A DNA stretch of 64,000 nt from Candidatus Palauibacter soopunensis (lineage in GTDB: Bacteria; Gemmatimonadota; Gemmatimonadetes; Palauibacterales; Palauibacteraceae), in contig NZ_CANPVT010000002.1 in assembly GCF_947581735.1 (NCBI RefSeq), positions 186,001 through 250,000 of the forward strand, written 5' to 3'. Shown here piece by piece: positions 1 to 7,511 of the stretch (its first letter is position 1; every line of letters starts with the position of its first letter). Made by a program: the position numbers and the translations under genes. The notes below the pieces were generated by a model. That model had not been told where the DNA came from. It saw only the letters and a program-made list of their open reading frames with translations, and made no database searches.

Positions 1-176
1 AGACTCGACGTCTGGGCCCTGATGCTGCCGCTCGCAATGCCCGAGAAGGCGAGTTCCGTCTGTCTCGTCGAGCCCCTGCCGCTCAGGTGAAGAGCGAACA
101 CGCGAGCGTCGACGTGCACGAGCCCGGCCCCGGCCAGGCGTCCCTCGAGATCGGCGGAGTTCCCTGCGTCCGCCAC
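1..176 (-). CDS. PIN-domain (VapC-like) toxin, N-terminal part, cut by window edge
   Basis: The frame opens with GTG directly after the TGA of the upstream antitoxin gene (TGA-GTG, same frame) and stays open to the window edge, 58 codons. The translation contains a short beta-strand, VHVDARVFALHL, followed by a helix, as at the start of PIN ribonucleases, where the Asp after the strand is the first metal ligand. Position immediately downstream of an AbrB/MazE-type gene fits a toxin-antitoxin pair. The rest of the active site lies outside the window, so activity cannot be judged. The alternative is a chance open frame; the gene order and the strand-Asp motif argue against it. Confidence 0.55.
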   Translation of the reverse strand, partial: MADAGNSADLEGRLAGAGLVHVDARVFALHLSGRGSTRQTELAFSGIASGSIRAQTSS

Positions 177-398
177 TCAGGCTTCCTCGAGTTCGGGCCA
201 GAGATCGCCAGCGTCGACCACATCCCGAAGCATGCCCTGTAGACGATCCGTTTCGTCGGGCGGCAGCTTTTCCATCCTCACGGTCTGACCGTCCACCGAC
301 ACCGCGAGCCGGTCCCCCGGTACAAGGCCCAGCGCCTCCCGCGCGGCCTTTGGAACCACAATCTGGTTCTTGCTGCTCATCTTTACCGAAACGACCAT
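177..398 (-). CDS. AbrB/MazE-family antitoxin
   Basis: This 73-residue protein has the swapped-hairpin AbrB fold signature: KNQIVVPKAAREALGL followed by PGDRLAVSVDG. Family members bind the DNA of their own promoter through this N-terminal domain, and the acidic C-terminal tail (DLWPELEEA) usually wraps the toxin. It is followed without a gap by a PIN-like toxin reading frame, so the two form a probable toxin-antitoxin operon. ATG at 398 is used; a second Met at 380 would also leave an intact domain. A TTGCCA/TAGGGT promoter candidate lies so close to ATG 398 that the transcript could be nearly leaderless. Confidence 0.8.
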   Translation of the reverse strand: MVVSVKMSSKNQIVVPKAAREALGLVPGDRLAVSVDGQTVRMEKLPPDETDRLQGMLRDVVDAGDLWPELEEA

Positions 399-405
399 AC
401 GTTGA

Positions 406-435
406 ACCCTAACGCTTTACCGTATCGCTTGGCAA
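406..435 (-). promoter_or_regulatory. Candidate promoter of the AbrB/PIN pair
   Basis: On the minus strand TTGCCA (435-430) and TAGGGT (411-406) are separated by 18 bases. The predicted start would fall within a few bases of the antitoxin ATG at 398. The -10 matches the consensus weakly, so this is tentative. Confidence 0.3.
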
Positions 436-470
436 CGGGACAACCGGGGCGGGATGGAGAGACGGTCAGA

Positions 471-1457
471 TCAGTTGAACAACCAGACCAGCACGATGTA
501 GGCGAGATAGAGCAGCAGGAGTAGCCCGCCCTCCGACCTCTGCACCGTGCCCCGGTGCAGGGCGAGGGGGATGAGGATGACGGAAAAGGCCAGGGCCGGG
601 AGCACATAGCCGACGACGATGGTCGGATGGAGAACGAGCGGGCGGACGAGCGCGGCTGTCCCGAGCACAAGGCCGAGATTGAACACGTTCGAGCCGATCA
701 CGTTGCCGATCGCGATGTCTCCCATCCGCCGGAAGGCGGCCACCAGCGTGGAAGCCAATTCCGGAAGTGACGTGCCCACCGCGATCATGGTGGCGGCGAT
801 CACCGCTTCCGGGACGGCCAGCGACCTTGCGATCCCCTCCGCGCCCTCCAGCAGCCAGTTCGCCCCGTACGTGAGGCAGGGCAGGCCGAGGCCGATCCGT
901 ACGAGCGACCACCAGATTCCCGGCGCCGCAACACCGGTCTCCTCGGGATCGGTCCCGTCACCCGGCCGATGCGCGTCCGGCTCGGGAGCGCGATCCGCCT
1001 TCCCGAACACGCCCACTCGTTCCCACTTGAGGAGGAAGAACAGGTAGAGCGCCCAGCCGGATACGAGGACGAGTCCGTCCAGACGCCCGACGGCGTCGTT
1101 GAGCGACAGCACCATCACCAGAGAGAGCACAATGATGACGAGGGGCGTCTCGCGTACGATGACCCGGCGGTGGACCTCGATCGGCCGAATCAGGGCGCCG
1201 ACGCCTACGATCAAGCCGACGTTTGCGGCCGTGGAGCCCATGATGTTGCCGACGGCTACGTCCGGTTGGCCTTCCAGGGACGCAAGTGCGCTTACGACCA
1301 ACTCCGGGGCCGAGGTGCCGAAAGCGACGACCGTCAGGCCGACGACGAGCGGGCTGACGCCGAATCTCTGCGCCAGGCCGGCGGCGCCACGAACGAGCCA
1401 GTCCGCGCCGAGCGTCAGGGGCACAAGCGCGAAGGCGAAGAGGAGCGTGTCCCTCAT
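471..1457 (-). CDS. Calcium/sodium antiporter (CaCA family, YrbG type)
   Basis: This 328-residue inner-membrane protein has two inverted repeats of about five membrane segments each, the CaCA layout. Both alpha motifs are visible: GTSAPELVVSALASLEG in the first half and GTSLPELASTLVAAFRR in the second, whose Glu residues bind the cation. Each is followed by GN(I/V)(M/I)GS motifs (VGNIMGSTAANVG, IGNVIGSNVFNLG). A hydrophilic loop of about 35 residues separates the halves. The family exchanges Ca2+ for Na+ or H+. It lies downstream of the bactofilin gene, separated by about 90 bases, and may or may not be in that transcript. Length is normal. Confidence 0.93.
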   Translation of the reverse strand: MRDTLLFAFALVPLTLGADWLVRGAAGLAQRFGVSPLVVGLTVVAFGTSAPELVVSALASLEGQPDVAVGNIMGSTAANVGLIVGVGALIRPIEVHRRVIVRETPLVIIVLSLVMVLSLNDAVGRLDGLVLVSGWALYLFFLLKWERVGVFGKADRAPEPDAHRPGDGTDPEETGVAAPGIWWSLVRIGLGLPCLTYGANWLLEGAEGIARSLAVPEAVIAATMIAVGTSLPELASTLVAAFRRMGDIAIGNVIGSNVFNLGLVLGTAALVRPLVLHPTIVVGYVLPALAFSVILIPLALHRGTVQRSEGGLLLLLYLAYIVLVWLFN

Positions 1458-1546
1458 CCGCGATTACGGAATTCCGTCAAGCGGATCGTCCGCCCCGGCA
1501 CGGCGCGACCCCTGCGGGCGGGAGAGCGGCGGGCGAAAACCTCGCT

Positions 1547-2008
1547 TCAGCTGCGCCTGGCCGCGTGCTGAGGCTTCTGCGGCTGGATCGATGGGGACGC
1601 ACCCTTGTGCGGGGCGGCGGCCGGCTTTTCGTCCGCGGTCTTTGCCGTCATATGGAGACGACCCTCAATCTGGCCGCCCTCGTCGAGTTTCACTCGCCGG
1701 CTGCGAATATCACCCTCGATTTTGCAGGTTTCCTGCAATTCCACACGACTGGCTCCCGCCACGGTCCCCACCACGGTGCCGGCCACCACGACGTCCTGCG
1801 TCTCGATATCCCCGGTGATATGTCCGTCCTTGCCGACGACAACGGACTTTGTTGCCTTGATCGAGCCCTTGATCTTCCCTTCGACTCGGACCGTACCATC
1901 GCACTTCACATCCCCGAAGATCGTCATTCCGGGCGCGACGACCGAGACGACGTCGCTCAGCTCACGGGTGTGCCCGCCATGTCGAGAATCTCTAGCCATT
2001 TGCTCCAA
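1547..2008 (-). CDS. Bactofilin
   Basis: This 153-residue protein has the bactofilin beta-helix at about residues 25-115: repeated short strands with the recurrent pattern TIFGDVKCDGTVRVEGKIKGS and later GDIETQDVVVAGTVVG. Both ends are disordered, with a Pro/Lys-rich tail, as usual. Bactofilins polymerise without nucleotide into cytoskeletal filaments that position cell-wall enzymes or, in Myxococcus, the ParA/ParB machinery. It is the last gene of the parA-parB-M23 peptidase-bactofilin run, 3 bases after the peptidase stop. M23-bactofilin pairs are common (compare CcmA with Csd peptidases in Helicobacter). Confidence 0.92.
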   Translation of the reverse strand: MEQMARDSRHGGHTRELSDVVSVVAPGMTIFGDVKCDGTVRVEGKIKGSIKATKSVVVGKDGHITGDIETQDVVVAGTVVGTVAGASRVELQETCKIEGDIRSRRVKLDEGGQIEGRLHMTAKTADEKPAAAPHKGASPSIQPQKPQHAARRS

Positions 2009-2011
2009 TCC

Positions 2012-2824
2012 TTACTCCGGTTGCCTCTCCGCCGGGGCCCCGGTGTTGTTCCGACCGCTCTGGTCCGCCACCAGCGAGAGTGGGTCCAATAGTGCGCCGT
2101 TCCGGGCGAGCTCCAGGTGCAGATGGGGGGCCGAGGATCTTCCCGTGTTCCCCGTGAGGGCGATGACCTCGAGTCGCTCCACCGCGTCGCCGGCCGCGGC
2201 GAACAGCCAGGCGTTGTGGCCATACAATGACGTTAGCCCGTCGGCGTGCGCAATCCGCAGGAACTTTCCGTAGATCGGGTCTTCCCCCGCCTCCTCGACT
2301 CGTCCCGCCTGGATCGCCCGGACGTACGACCCCGTCGGTACCGCAATGTCCAACCCTGTATGCCCTTCGCGTGAATCGGCGGGCCGTGAGCCGTAGTGAC
2401 GGGTGACGAAGCCACGCTGCGTGAGAGGCCAGGCAAGGGTCGCCGTCTCCGCCGAGGTTCGTGACCTGGCCTCCACGCCTCCTCTGGGGACGACGTTCAC
2501 CGGCGGGGATTCGGTGGGCCGCCCGGCGGTTACCGCATCCTGCAGGAGACCGAACTCATCCTCGATTTCGTTCAGACGACCGGCCAACTGGTTCATCCTT
2601 TCCCGCTCGCTCTCGAGCGTCGCGACTTCCGTTTCCAGTTCGAGTATGCGATTGGACTCGACCCGCGAAGCCGTCAGGAAGCCCGCCAGAAACCCGAGGC
2701 CGACCAGGCCGACGACCGTACCCGCCACCGAGAGAAGCAGCCGCGGCCGGCCGAGCGGCAGGGAACGTACGCGCCGGCCATCCCGTCGGACCAACTGCAG
2801 TGTCCAGTGCCGGAGAACGGTCAT
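2012..2824 (-). CDS. M23-family peptidoglycan endopeptidase, membrane-anchored
   Basis: The 270-residue protein has one N-terminal membrane segment (about residues 28-50), a coiled coil (about 54-95, rich in Glu/Leu heptads) and a C-terminal LytM/M23 domain. Zinc ligands are present: HTGLDIAVP (His and Asp), and the HLHLE motif in SSAPHLHLELARNG, with LYGHNA in between. It should cut peptide cross-links in the periplasm. Its ATG overlaps the parB stop (ATGA), implying translational coupling. Coiled-coil plus M23 architecture resembles shape-determining endopeptidases that work with bactofilin, the gene that follows. A purely regulatory EnvC-like role is unlikely because the zinc ligands are intact. 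Confidence 0.9.
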   Translation of the reverse strand: MTVLRHWTLQLVRRDGRRVRSLPLGRPRLLLSVAGTVVGLVGLGFLAGFLTASRVESNRILELETEVATLESERERMNQLAGRLNEIEDEFGLLQDAVTAGRPTESPPVNVVPRGGVEARSRTSAETATLAWPLTQRGFVTRHYGSRPADSREGHTGLDIAVPTGSYVRAIQAGRVEEAGEDPIYGKFLRIAHADGLTSLYGHNAWLFAAAGDAVERLEVIALTGNTGRSSAPHLHLELARNGALLDPLSLVADQSGRNNTGAPAERQPE

Positions 2825-3717
2825 TCGCGAAGCTCCGCAGCGAGTTCGTCCCCACCCATCAGGGCCACGAGCCGCAGAAAATCATCCGTATCGTGGAAAC
2901 GCACGACGACCTCGCCGGCGCCATCCGAGCGCGTCCGGATCCGCACCTGGGTTCCGAACCCTCGCTCAAGCCCGAGTTCGGCCCGCTTAACAAAGGGATC
3001 ACTCGACTCCGTCGCCTTTTCCTGCCTGGTCTTCCGCCGCCTTTGCTGCGCCGGGCGGCCTCGGCGGACGCGACGTTCCATCTCCCGCACGGACCACCCC
3101 TGCTCCACCGCCTCCAGGGCGACGCGGGCTTGCTCTTCAGCTGTGGACAACGTCAGGAGGGCGCGGCCGTGGCCCGCGGACAGCTTTCCGTTCGCGAGCA
3201 AGCCCAGCACCGCCTCCGGCAGGGCGAGCAGTCGAAGCGCGTTTGCCACGGTGGACCTGTCCCGCCCCACATGCCGCCCGACTTCTTCCTGCGTCAGACC
3301 GAAGTCCTCCATCAGTCGACGATACCCTCGAGCTTCTTCAAGTGCTGACAGGTCATGGCGTTGGAGATTTTCGACGAGAGCCACGATCAGCATCTGTTCG
3401 TCGTCCAGCTTCCGAACCAGGGCTGGAACCGATGTCCATCCGAGACTCTGAATCGCCCGAAATCGTCGCTCGCCGACGACGATCTCGAATGCCTCCCCTA
3501 CGGGTCTGACGACGACAGGTTGCAGCAAGCCGTTCTCGCGGATGGAGTCCGCGAGTTCCGCGAGGCGGTCCGGATCGAAGTCGCCACGAGGCTGAAACGG
3601 ATTCGCCTGGATGGCCTCGATCGGAATCTCCGCTTCCGCCGAGACGCGTTCCGTCCCGAGGTTTTCGCTCAGCAGGGCCGCAAGCCCCTTCCCGAGACGA
3701 CGGTCGTTCCGGGGCAA
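2821..3717 (-). CDS. parB: Chromosome partitioning protein ParB
   Basis: This 298-residue protein has the ParB CTPase/nuclease-like domain (about residues 28-115) with the GERRFRA box, then the HTH that reads parS (about 130-190, with LTQEEVGRHVGRDRSTVANALR) and a C-terminal dimerisation region. ParB loads on parS, spreads as a CTP-dependent clamp and stimulates ParA. Two parS sites lie just upstream of parA in this window. It is two bases downstream of parA and overlaps the M23 gene by four bases. Confidence 0.96.
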   Translation of the reverse strand: MPRNDRRLGKGLAALLSENLGTERVSAEAEIPIEAIQANPFQPRGDFDPDRLAELADSIRENGLLQPVVVRPVGEAFEIVVGERRFRAIQSLGWTSVPALVRKLDDEQMLIVALVENLQRHDLSALEEARGYRRLMEDFGLTQEEVGRHVGRDRSTVANALRLLALPEAVLGLLANGKLSAGHGRALLTLSTAEEQARVALEAVEQGWSVREMERRVRRGRPAQQRRRKTRQEKATESSDPFVKRAELGLERGFGTQVRIRTRSDGAGEVVVRFHDTDDFLRLVALMGGDELAAELRE

Positions 3718-3719
3718 AC

Positions 3720-4493
3720 CTACGAACCCCTGTGCCGATCGATCAGTTCCCGAGCCAGACTCAGGTATCCGCGGGCCCCGCTCGACAGGACATCGTACAG
3801 AGCGATCGGCTCTCCGAAGCTCGGGGCCTCGGCGAGCCGAATGTTTCTCGGGATCATGGTGTCGAAGACCTTGCCTCCGAAGTACTCACGCGCCTCGGCG
3901 GCCACCTGTTTGGCGAGGTTGAGGCGGGAATCGTACATCGTCAACAGCACCCCCTCGATCTCGAGCTCCGGGTTGAGGCTGCGTTGCACCAGCCGCACGG
4001 TGTTCAGGAGCTGGCTGAGGCCCTCCAGCGCATAAAACTCACACTGAATCGGGATGAGCACAGCGTCCGCGGCGGCCAGTGCGTTGAGCGTGAGGAGCCC
4101 GAGGGATGGCGGCGAGTCGATCAGGATGTACTCGAAGTCACCCCGCAGCGCCTCGATCTTCCGGCCGAGGATTCGCTGGCGATCCGATCGATCGATCAGT
4201 TCGACCTCGGCACCGGTCAGGTCCCGGCTCGCGGACACCACGGACAGGCATGGGAAGTGGACTTCCGGCCGCACCGCCGCCTGAAGCGGCTGTCCGTTTA
4301 CGAGGCAGTCGTACACGCTGGGGACGTCTCCATCCTTGCGCAGCCCGAACCCGGATGTCGCGTTGCCCTGCGGGTCGCAATCGATGACGAGCGTGTTGCG
4401 CTCCGCGATTGCCAGCGACGCGCCGAGGTTGATCGCCGTGGTGGTCTTGCCGACCCCGCCCTTCTGATTTGCAATCGCGATCACCCGGCCCAA
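3720..4493 (-). CDS. parA: Chromosome partitioning ATPase ParA (Soj)
   Basis: The deviant Walker A motif KGGVGKTTTAINLGASLA sits at the very N-terminus. Walker B/A' elements follow (LVIDCDPQGNATSGFG; YILIDSPPSLGLLTLNAL). ParA dimers bind DNA non-specifically and pull ParB-parS complexes. I place the start at TTG 4493, nine bases after GAGGGG, giving 257 residues and the usual short lead (LGRVIAIANQKGG). The longer open frame to 4613 adds a tail that no ParA needs. It is the first gene of the parA-parB-M23-bactofilin operon. Unlike many bacteria, no rsmG or mnmG lies next to it here. Confidence 0.95.
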   Translation of the reverse strand: MGRVIAIANQKGGVGKTTTAINLGASLAIAERNTLVIDCDPQGNATSGFGLRKDGDVPSVYDCLVNGQPLQAAVRPEVHFPCLSVVSASRDLTGAEVELIDRSDRQRILGRKIEALRGDFEYILIDSPPSLGLLTLNALAAADAVLIPIQCEFYALEGLSQLLNTVRLVQRSLNPELEIEGVLLTMYDSRLNLAKQVAAEAREYFGGKVFDTMIPRNIRLAEAPSFGEPIALYDVLSSGARGYLSLARELIDRHRGS

Positions 4494-4551
4494 ATCGATC
4501 CGCCCCTCGCTGATCGCCGCACCTGGCGATGTGAACCGACACGCACTTAAG

Positions 4552-4579
4552 CGTATACCTCGTAACGAATTAGTGTCAT
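4552..4579 (-). promoter_or_regulatory. Candidate parA operon promoter
   Basis: On the minus strand ATGACA (4579-4574) and TATACG (4557-4552) are separated by 16 bases and lie about 60 bases upstream of the TTG start of parA. Matches are five of six and four of six to the sigma-70 consensus. Confidence 0.42.
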
Positions 4580-4670
4580 GACGACCGAGCGCGACAAGTG
4601 GGGCGTCGCGCAACAGCCGTTATCTCCTGTGAGATGGTCCAATATACGGCGCTCTCGTGACCCGGGCGAC

Positions 4671-4690
4671 CATGTTTCACGTGAAACATG
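4671..4690. promoter_or_regulatory. parS: parS site 1 (perfect consensus)
   Basis: Bases 4673-4688 read TGTTTCACGTGAAACA, the canonical ParB-binding palindrome, and the symmetry extends to a perfect 20-base palindrome. It lies about 180 bases upstream of the parA start. Confidence 0.95.
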
Positions 4691-4745
4691 CGATGGAGGT
4701 CGTAGCGAGCCGATTCGGTCCCGCCAAGGAAGCCAGGGAATGAGA

Positions 4746-4761
4746 TGTTTCACGTGAAACG
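4746..4761. promoter_or_regulatory. parS: parS site 2 (one mismatch)
   Basis: Bases 4746-4761 read TGTTTCACGTGAAACG, matching the consensus at 15 of 16 positions. It is 73 bases from site 1, centre to centre, close to seven helical turns. Confidence 0.92.
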
Positions 4762-4878
4762 CTGGCTCCACATCGTCGCCGGCCCCCTTGCAGGCAGGTA
4801 CACCGCCAAAGAGCTTCGTCCTCCACTCGCCGCGGTTCAACTCCGATCCACCTGCTTCGGGAGGCCGATATCTCCACA

Positions 4879-5589
4879 ATGATCCCCGCGACCGACCGGT
4901 TGATCCTCGCGCTGGATGTTCCAACTGCTTCAGAGGCGCGGGAGATCGTCGACTCGCTGGCCGATACTGTTTCCTTCTACAAGATCGGCTTGGAGCTCTT
5001 CCTTTCCGGAGGGTACTTCGAGCTGGCCGACTGGCTTCGCTCCAAAGACAAGAAGGTGTTCGCCGACCTGAAACTCTTCGACGTGCCGCAGACCGTCCGC
5101 TCCGCCGTCCGACAACTCCGGACCCGTGACGTGGATTTCGTCACGGTACACGGCAACGATGCGATCCTCCGTGCAGCGTGCGATGCCGCAGAGGGCGATC
5201 TCGGAATCCTGGCGGTGACCGTTCTCACCAGTCTCGACCGCGCGGACATGGAAGACCTCGGCTTTGAAGCCGACATTGGGGCCGTCGTGCTATCGCGAGC
5301 CCGTCGGGCCGAGAGTATCGGGTGTGCCGGCGTCATCAGTTCCGGGCACGAGGCCGCTCGAGTTCGTTCCGCGGTGTCTGACCGGTTTCGCATCGTCGTC
5401 CCCGGCATCCGCGCGGCGACCGAAGCCGGGACGGATGACCAGAAACGGACCGTGGATGTGGAGACCGCGTTCGAGGCCGGGGCCGACTACATCGTCATGG
5501 GACGACCCATCCGAAACGCTCCGGATCCCGCACGCGCGGCCGCGGCCGTTCAGGATAAAATATCCGCCTGGTTTCATCCGGCCGGCTAG
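4879..5589 (+). CDS. pyrF: Orotidine 5'-phosphate decarboxylase
   Basis: This 236-residue TIM barrel decarboxylates OMP to UMP, the last step of de novo pyrimidine synthesis. It begins with LILALDVP, has YKIGLELF, and the catalytic Asp-Lys-x-x-Asp tetrad in FADLKLFDVPQT (about residues 60-70). VTVLTS and the phosphate-binding VPGIRAATEAGTDDQKR followed by YIVMGRPI fit the family. Length is typical of the short bacterial group. The nearest GGGAGG lies 14 bases before the ATG, which is farther than ideal. It is divergent from parA across the parS region and is followed by a gap of about 230 bases. Confidence 0.96.
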   Translation: MIPATDRLILALDVPTASEAREIVDSLADTVSFYKIGLELFLSGGYFELADWLRSKDKKVFADLKLFDVPQTVRSAVRQLRTRDVDFVTVHGNDAILRAACDAAEGDLGILAVTVLTSLDRADMEDLGFEADIGAVVLSRARRAESIGCAGVISSGHEAARVRSAVSDRFRIVVPGIRAATEAGTDDQKRTVDVETAFEAGADYIVMGRPIRNAPDPARAAAAVQDKISAWFHPAG

Positions 5590-5619
5590 CGGCTCGGTGA
5601 CACCACCCCGGGGCTCGGA

Positions 5620-5639
5620 TGCCATAAATCGTTATGGCA
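5620..5639. repeat. Perfect inverted repeat, 8-base arms, 4-base loop
   Basis: The arms TGCCATAA and TTATGGCA flank ATCG. There is no T-run after it, so it does not look like an intrinsic terminator. It lies 30 bases after pyrF and about 50 bases before a TTGACA element, where an operator could sit. Confidence 0.6.
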
Positions 5640-5691
5640 CATTGTGTTACGGCCAATCCCGACGCTCCGGCCTCAATGACCTCGCTGCAGC

Positions 5692-5720
5692 TTGACACAG
5701 CGTTGAGACCCAGTGGCAAT
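5692..5720 (+). promoter_or_regulatory. Candidate promoter of the Fpg-like gene
   Basis: A perfect TTGACA (5692-5697) is followed after 17 bases by GGCAAT (5715-5720), or after 19 by CAATAC. The -35 is strong and the -10 weak. It is about 100 bases upstream of the ATG at 5818. Confidence 0.4.
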
Positions 5721-5817
5721 ACTCTTTTCTTCACCTCCCGTGAAGCACAGGGCACATTTCCTTCGTACGGGTGTACGTCCACCTGCACCCAGTCTTGCCC
5801 ACCGGAGCCGTGATGGA

Positions 5818-6615
5818 ATGATAGAACTTCCCGATGTTGAGCGAATGATCGAGCGCATTGCCGGTTACACGACCGGCAAAACGATCTCCATAATCCGGAT
5901 CGACGACCCGGATGTCGCGTCGATTGAGCGCGACATCGTCGAGAATCACCTTGAGAACCACGCCGTAGATTCCGTTGAACGCCACGGTCGCTACGTGGTA
6001 CTCCGTTTCCGTTCCGACTACAGCCTCATGTTCGACATGGGGGATGACGGTCTCCTGCGCCTCGAATCCCAGACCGCCCCGCCGACCGACCGGACGAGGA
6101 TCCGGTTCCAGTTTGCGGCCGGCAGAGAACTCCGCTTCTCGTCGTCCGGCTCCCAGGGCACGGTCCAGGCCGTGGCGGGAAGCGAATTCAACGAGAAGGG
6201 GTCGCTCCAGAGCCTGGGGGTGGACCCGCTGAGCGACGACCTGACTCTTGCGCGCTTCGAGGCGCTGGCGGAGAGGAATGCTCGCTCCACCATCAAGGGC
6301 TTTCTCCTGAACCAGAAAGCGATTGCCGGGATCGGCAACGACTATGCGGATGAAATCTGCTTCCAGGCCGGGGTACGCCCCGACCGTCGAGTCGGCCAAC
6401 TGGAGCCCGAGCAGCTCGACCGGCTTCACCGCTACTTGAAGCGGGTTCTGAGGCGGGCCACGCTTCACTGGAGCGCCGCCCACTCCGATCCGGGGTGGCT
6501 GATCAACTCACGCTCGACGGGCGGCTCCTGTCCGCGTTGCCGACATGAATTGACGTCTCTCCGCGTGACCGGCCGGAAGACCGTGCTCTGCCCGAGGTGT
6601 CAGCGAGCCGCTTGA
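5818..6615 (+). CDS. Fpg/Nei-fold DNA glycosylase-like protein lacking the catalytic proline
   Basis: This 265-residue protein has the Fpg layout: N-terminal beta-sandwich, the helix-two-turns-helix segment (LNQKAIAGIGNDYADEICF, about residues 165-185) and a C-terminal CPRC...CPRC zinc finger. Fpg and Nei attack DNA with Pro at position 2 of the start MPELPE. Here the start reads MIELPDVE, so position 2 is Ile. The conserved Lys of the Fpg beta-sandwich (about residue 57) appears as Arg in RHGRYVVL. Glu3 is kept. An upstream in-frame start would bury the N-terminus, so ATG 5818 is preferred. It may bind damaged DNA or act by another chemistry; classical bifunctional lyase activity is unlikely. 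Proline-less homologues are known in other phyla, but I cannot name their function. Confidence 0.82.
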   Translation: MIELPDVERMIERIAGYTTGKTISIIRIDDPDVASIERDIVENHLENHAVDSVERHGRYVVLRFRSDYSLMFDMGDDGLLRLESQTAPPTDRTRIRFQFAAGRELRFSSSGSQGTVQAVAGSEFNEKGSLQSLGVDPLSDDLTLARFEALAERNARSTIKGFLLNQKAIAGIGNDYADEICFQAGVRPDRRVGQLEPEQLDRLHRYLKRVLRRATLHWSAAHSDPGWLINSRSTGGSCPRCRHELTSLRVTGRKTVLCPRCQRAA

Positions 6616-7472
6616 AGCTCCAGCGCGTCCACACGACGGCTGACGTGCGCGCTCTAGGAGTCTGCCTGCTCCTCCTGGCGGCACCGTTCGCCGCGGTTCC
6701 CCCCCTCGTCGCGCAGGCGAGTGGCGCCACGGCGAGCGGAATCCGGGACCCGAACGGCCATCCCTTCCGCACGCCCGTCGGCTCCCCGCTCGAGCCCGTA
6801 CATCGTCTGGCGCTGCTGAGGGCGACGCGGGACTCCCTCCGCGACGGCATTGCCCTCGCCGACATCGGCGACCGCCTGGGGTTCTGGATCCGGCGCGACC
6901 CGGACGGGGAGGTGGAATACGCAGGAGCGATTCACGGAGGGGCGTTTTCCCGCTTCGACCTCGGAGGTCCGGATCAGGCCCTCATCGAAGTGCATTACCG
7001 GATCGGCGTTCTTCTCCGAGGGCGTTTCGGGGCGGTTGCGGCTCGGGCCGAACTCTATCACCTGAGTTCGCATCTCGGGGACGAATTCCTCGTGGACACC
7101 GGCACCCGTCCCATCAGCACGAGCCGCGAGGGGCTCGAACTCATGCTTCAGGGATCTCCGGCATCGGGCCTCACCCTCTACGGAGGCCCGGGATTGCTGC
7201 TGCGCGCCACCCCGGACTTCGAACCCCTTTCGCTACGCGCGGGCGCCGCCTGGGACTCGGAGCCGGGCGCGCCCGTGCGTTTCCATGCTTCGGTCGACTA
7301 CTTCGGCTGGGCGGAATTGGAATGGAAGCCTGCCATTGCGGCGGAACTCGGGGCCGGGCTGGCTCGAGGAACGCGCGTCGGATTGCTCCTGGGCTTCGGG
7401 CCTTCCCGCGCGGAGCAGTTCTTCCGGCAGTCCGAGCGCCTGATCGGGTTGTCGGTCTCCCATGTGCGGTAA
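6597..7472 (+). CDS. Exported DUF1207-like protein
   Basis: The 291-residue product starts at GTG 6597, overlapping the end of the previous gene by 19 bases; TTG 6612 is an alternative. A signal peptide is clear (hydrophobic run ending at VAQA, about residue 40). The body is beta-rich with alternating hydrophobic residues. YHLSSHLGDEFL, FSRFDL and YRIGVLLRG resemble DUF1207 proteins, thought to be envelope proteins of unknown function. The protein ends in SHVR, without an aromatic C-terminal residue typical of outer-membrane barrels. It is convergent with yidC. Confidence 0.6.
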   Translation: MSASRLKLQRVHTTADVRALGVCLLLLAAPFAAVPPLVAQASGATASGIRDPNGHPFRTPVGSPLEPVHRLALLRATRDSLRDGIALADIGDRLGFWIRRDPDGEVEYAGAIHGGAFSRFDLGGPDQALIEVHYRIGVLLRGRFGAVAARAELYHLSSHLGDEFLVDTGTRPISTSREGLELMLQGSPASGLTLYGGPGLLLRATPDFEPLSLRAGAAWDSEPGAPVRFHASVDYFGWAELEWKPAIAAELGAGLARGTRVGLLLGFGPSRAEQFFRQSERLIGLSVSHVR

Positions 7473-7511
7473 CGAGGCGACGCCGATTCCCCTTTGCGCC
7501 CCGCGCCGACG

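Larger units (their letters stand above)
4494..4878. other. Intergenic region between parA and pyrF carrying parS
   Basis: This gap of 385 bases separates the divergent parA and pyrF starts. It holds two parS copies and a candidate parA promoter. I see no convincing ORF or RNA gene in it, and no clear pyrF promoter. Confidence 0.7.
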
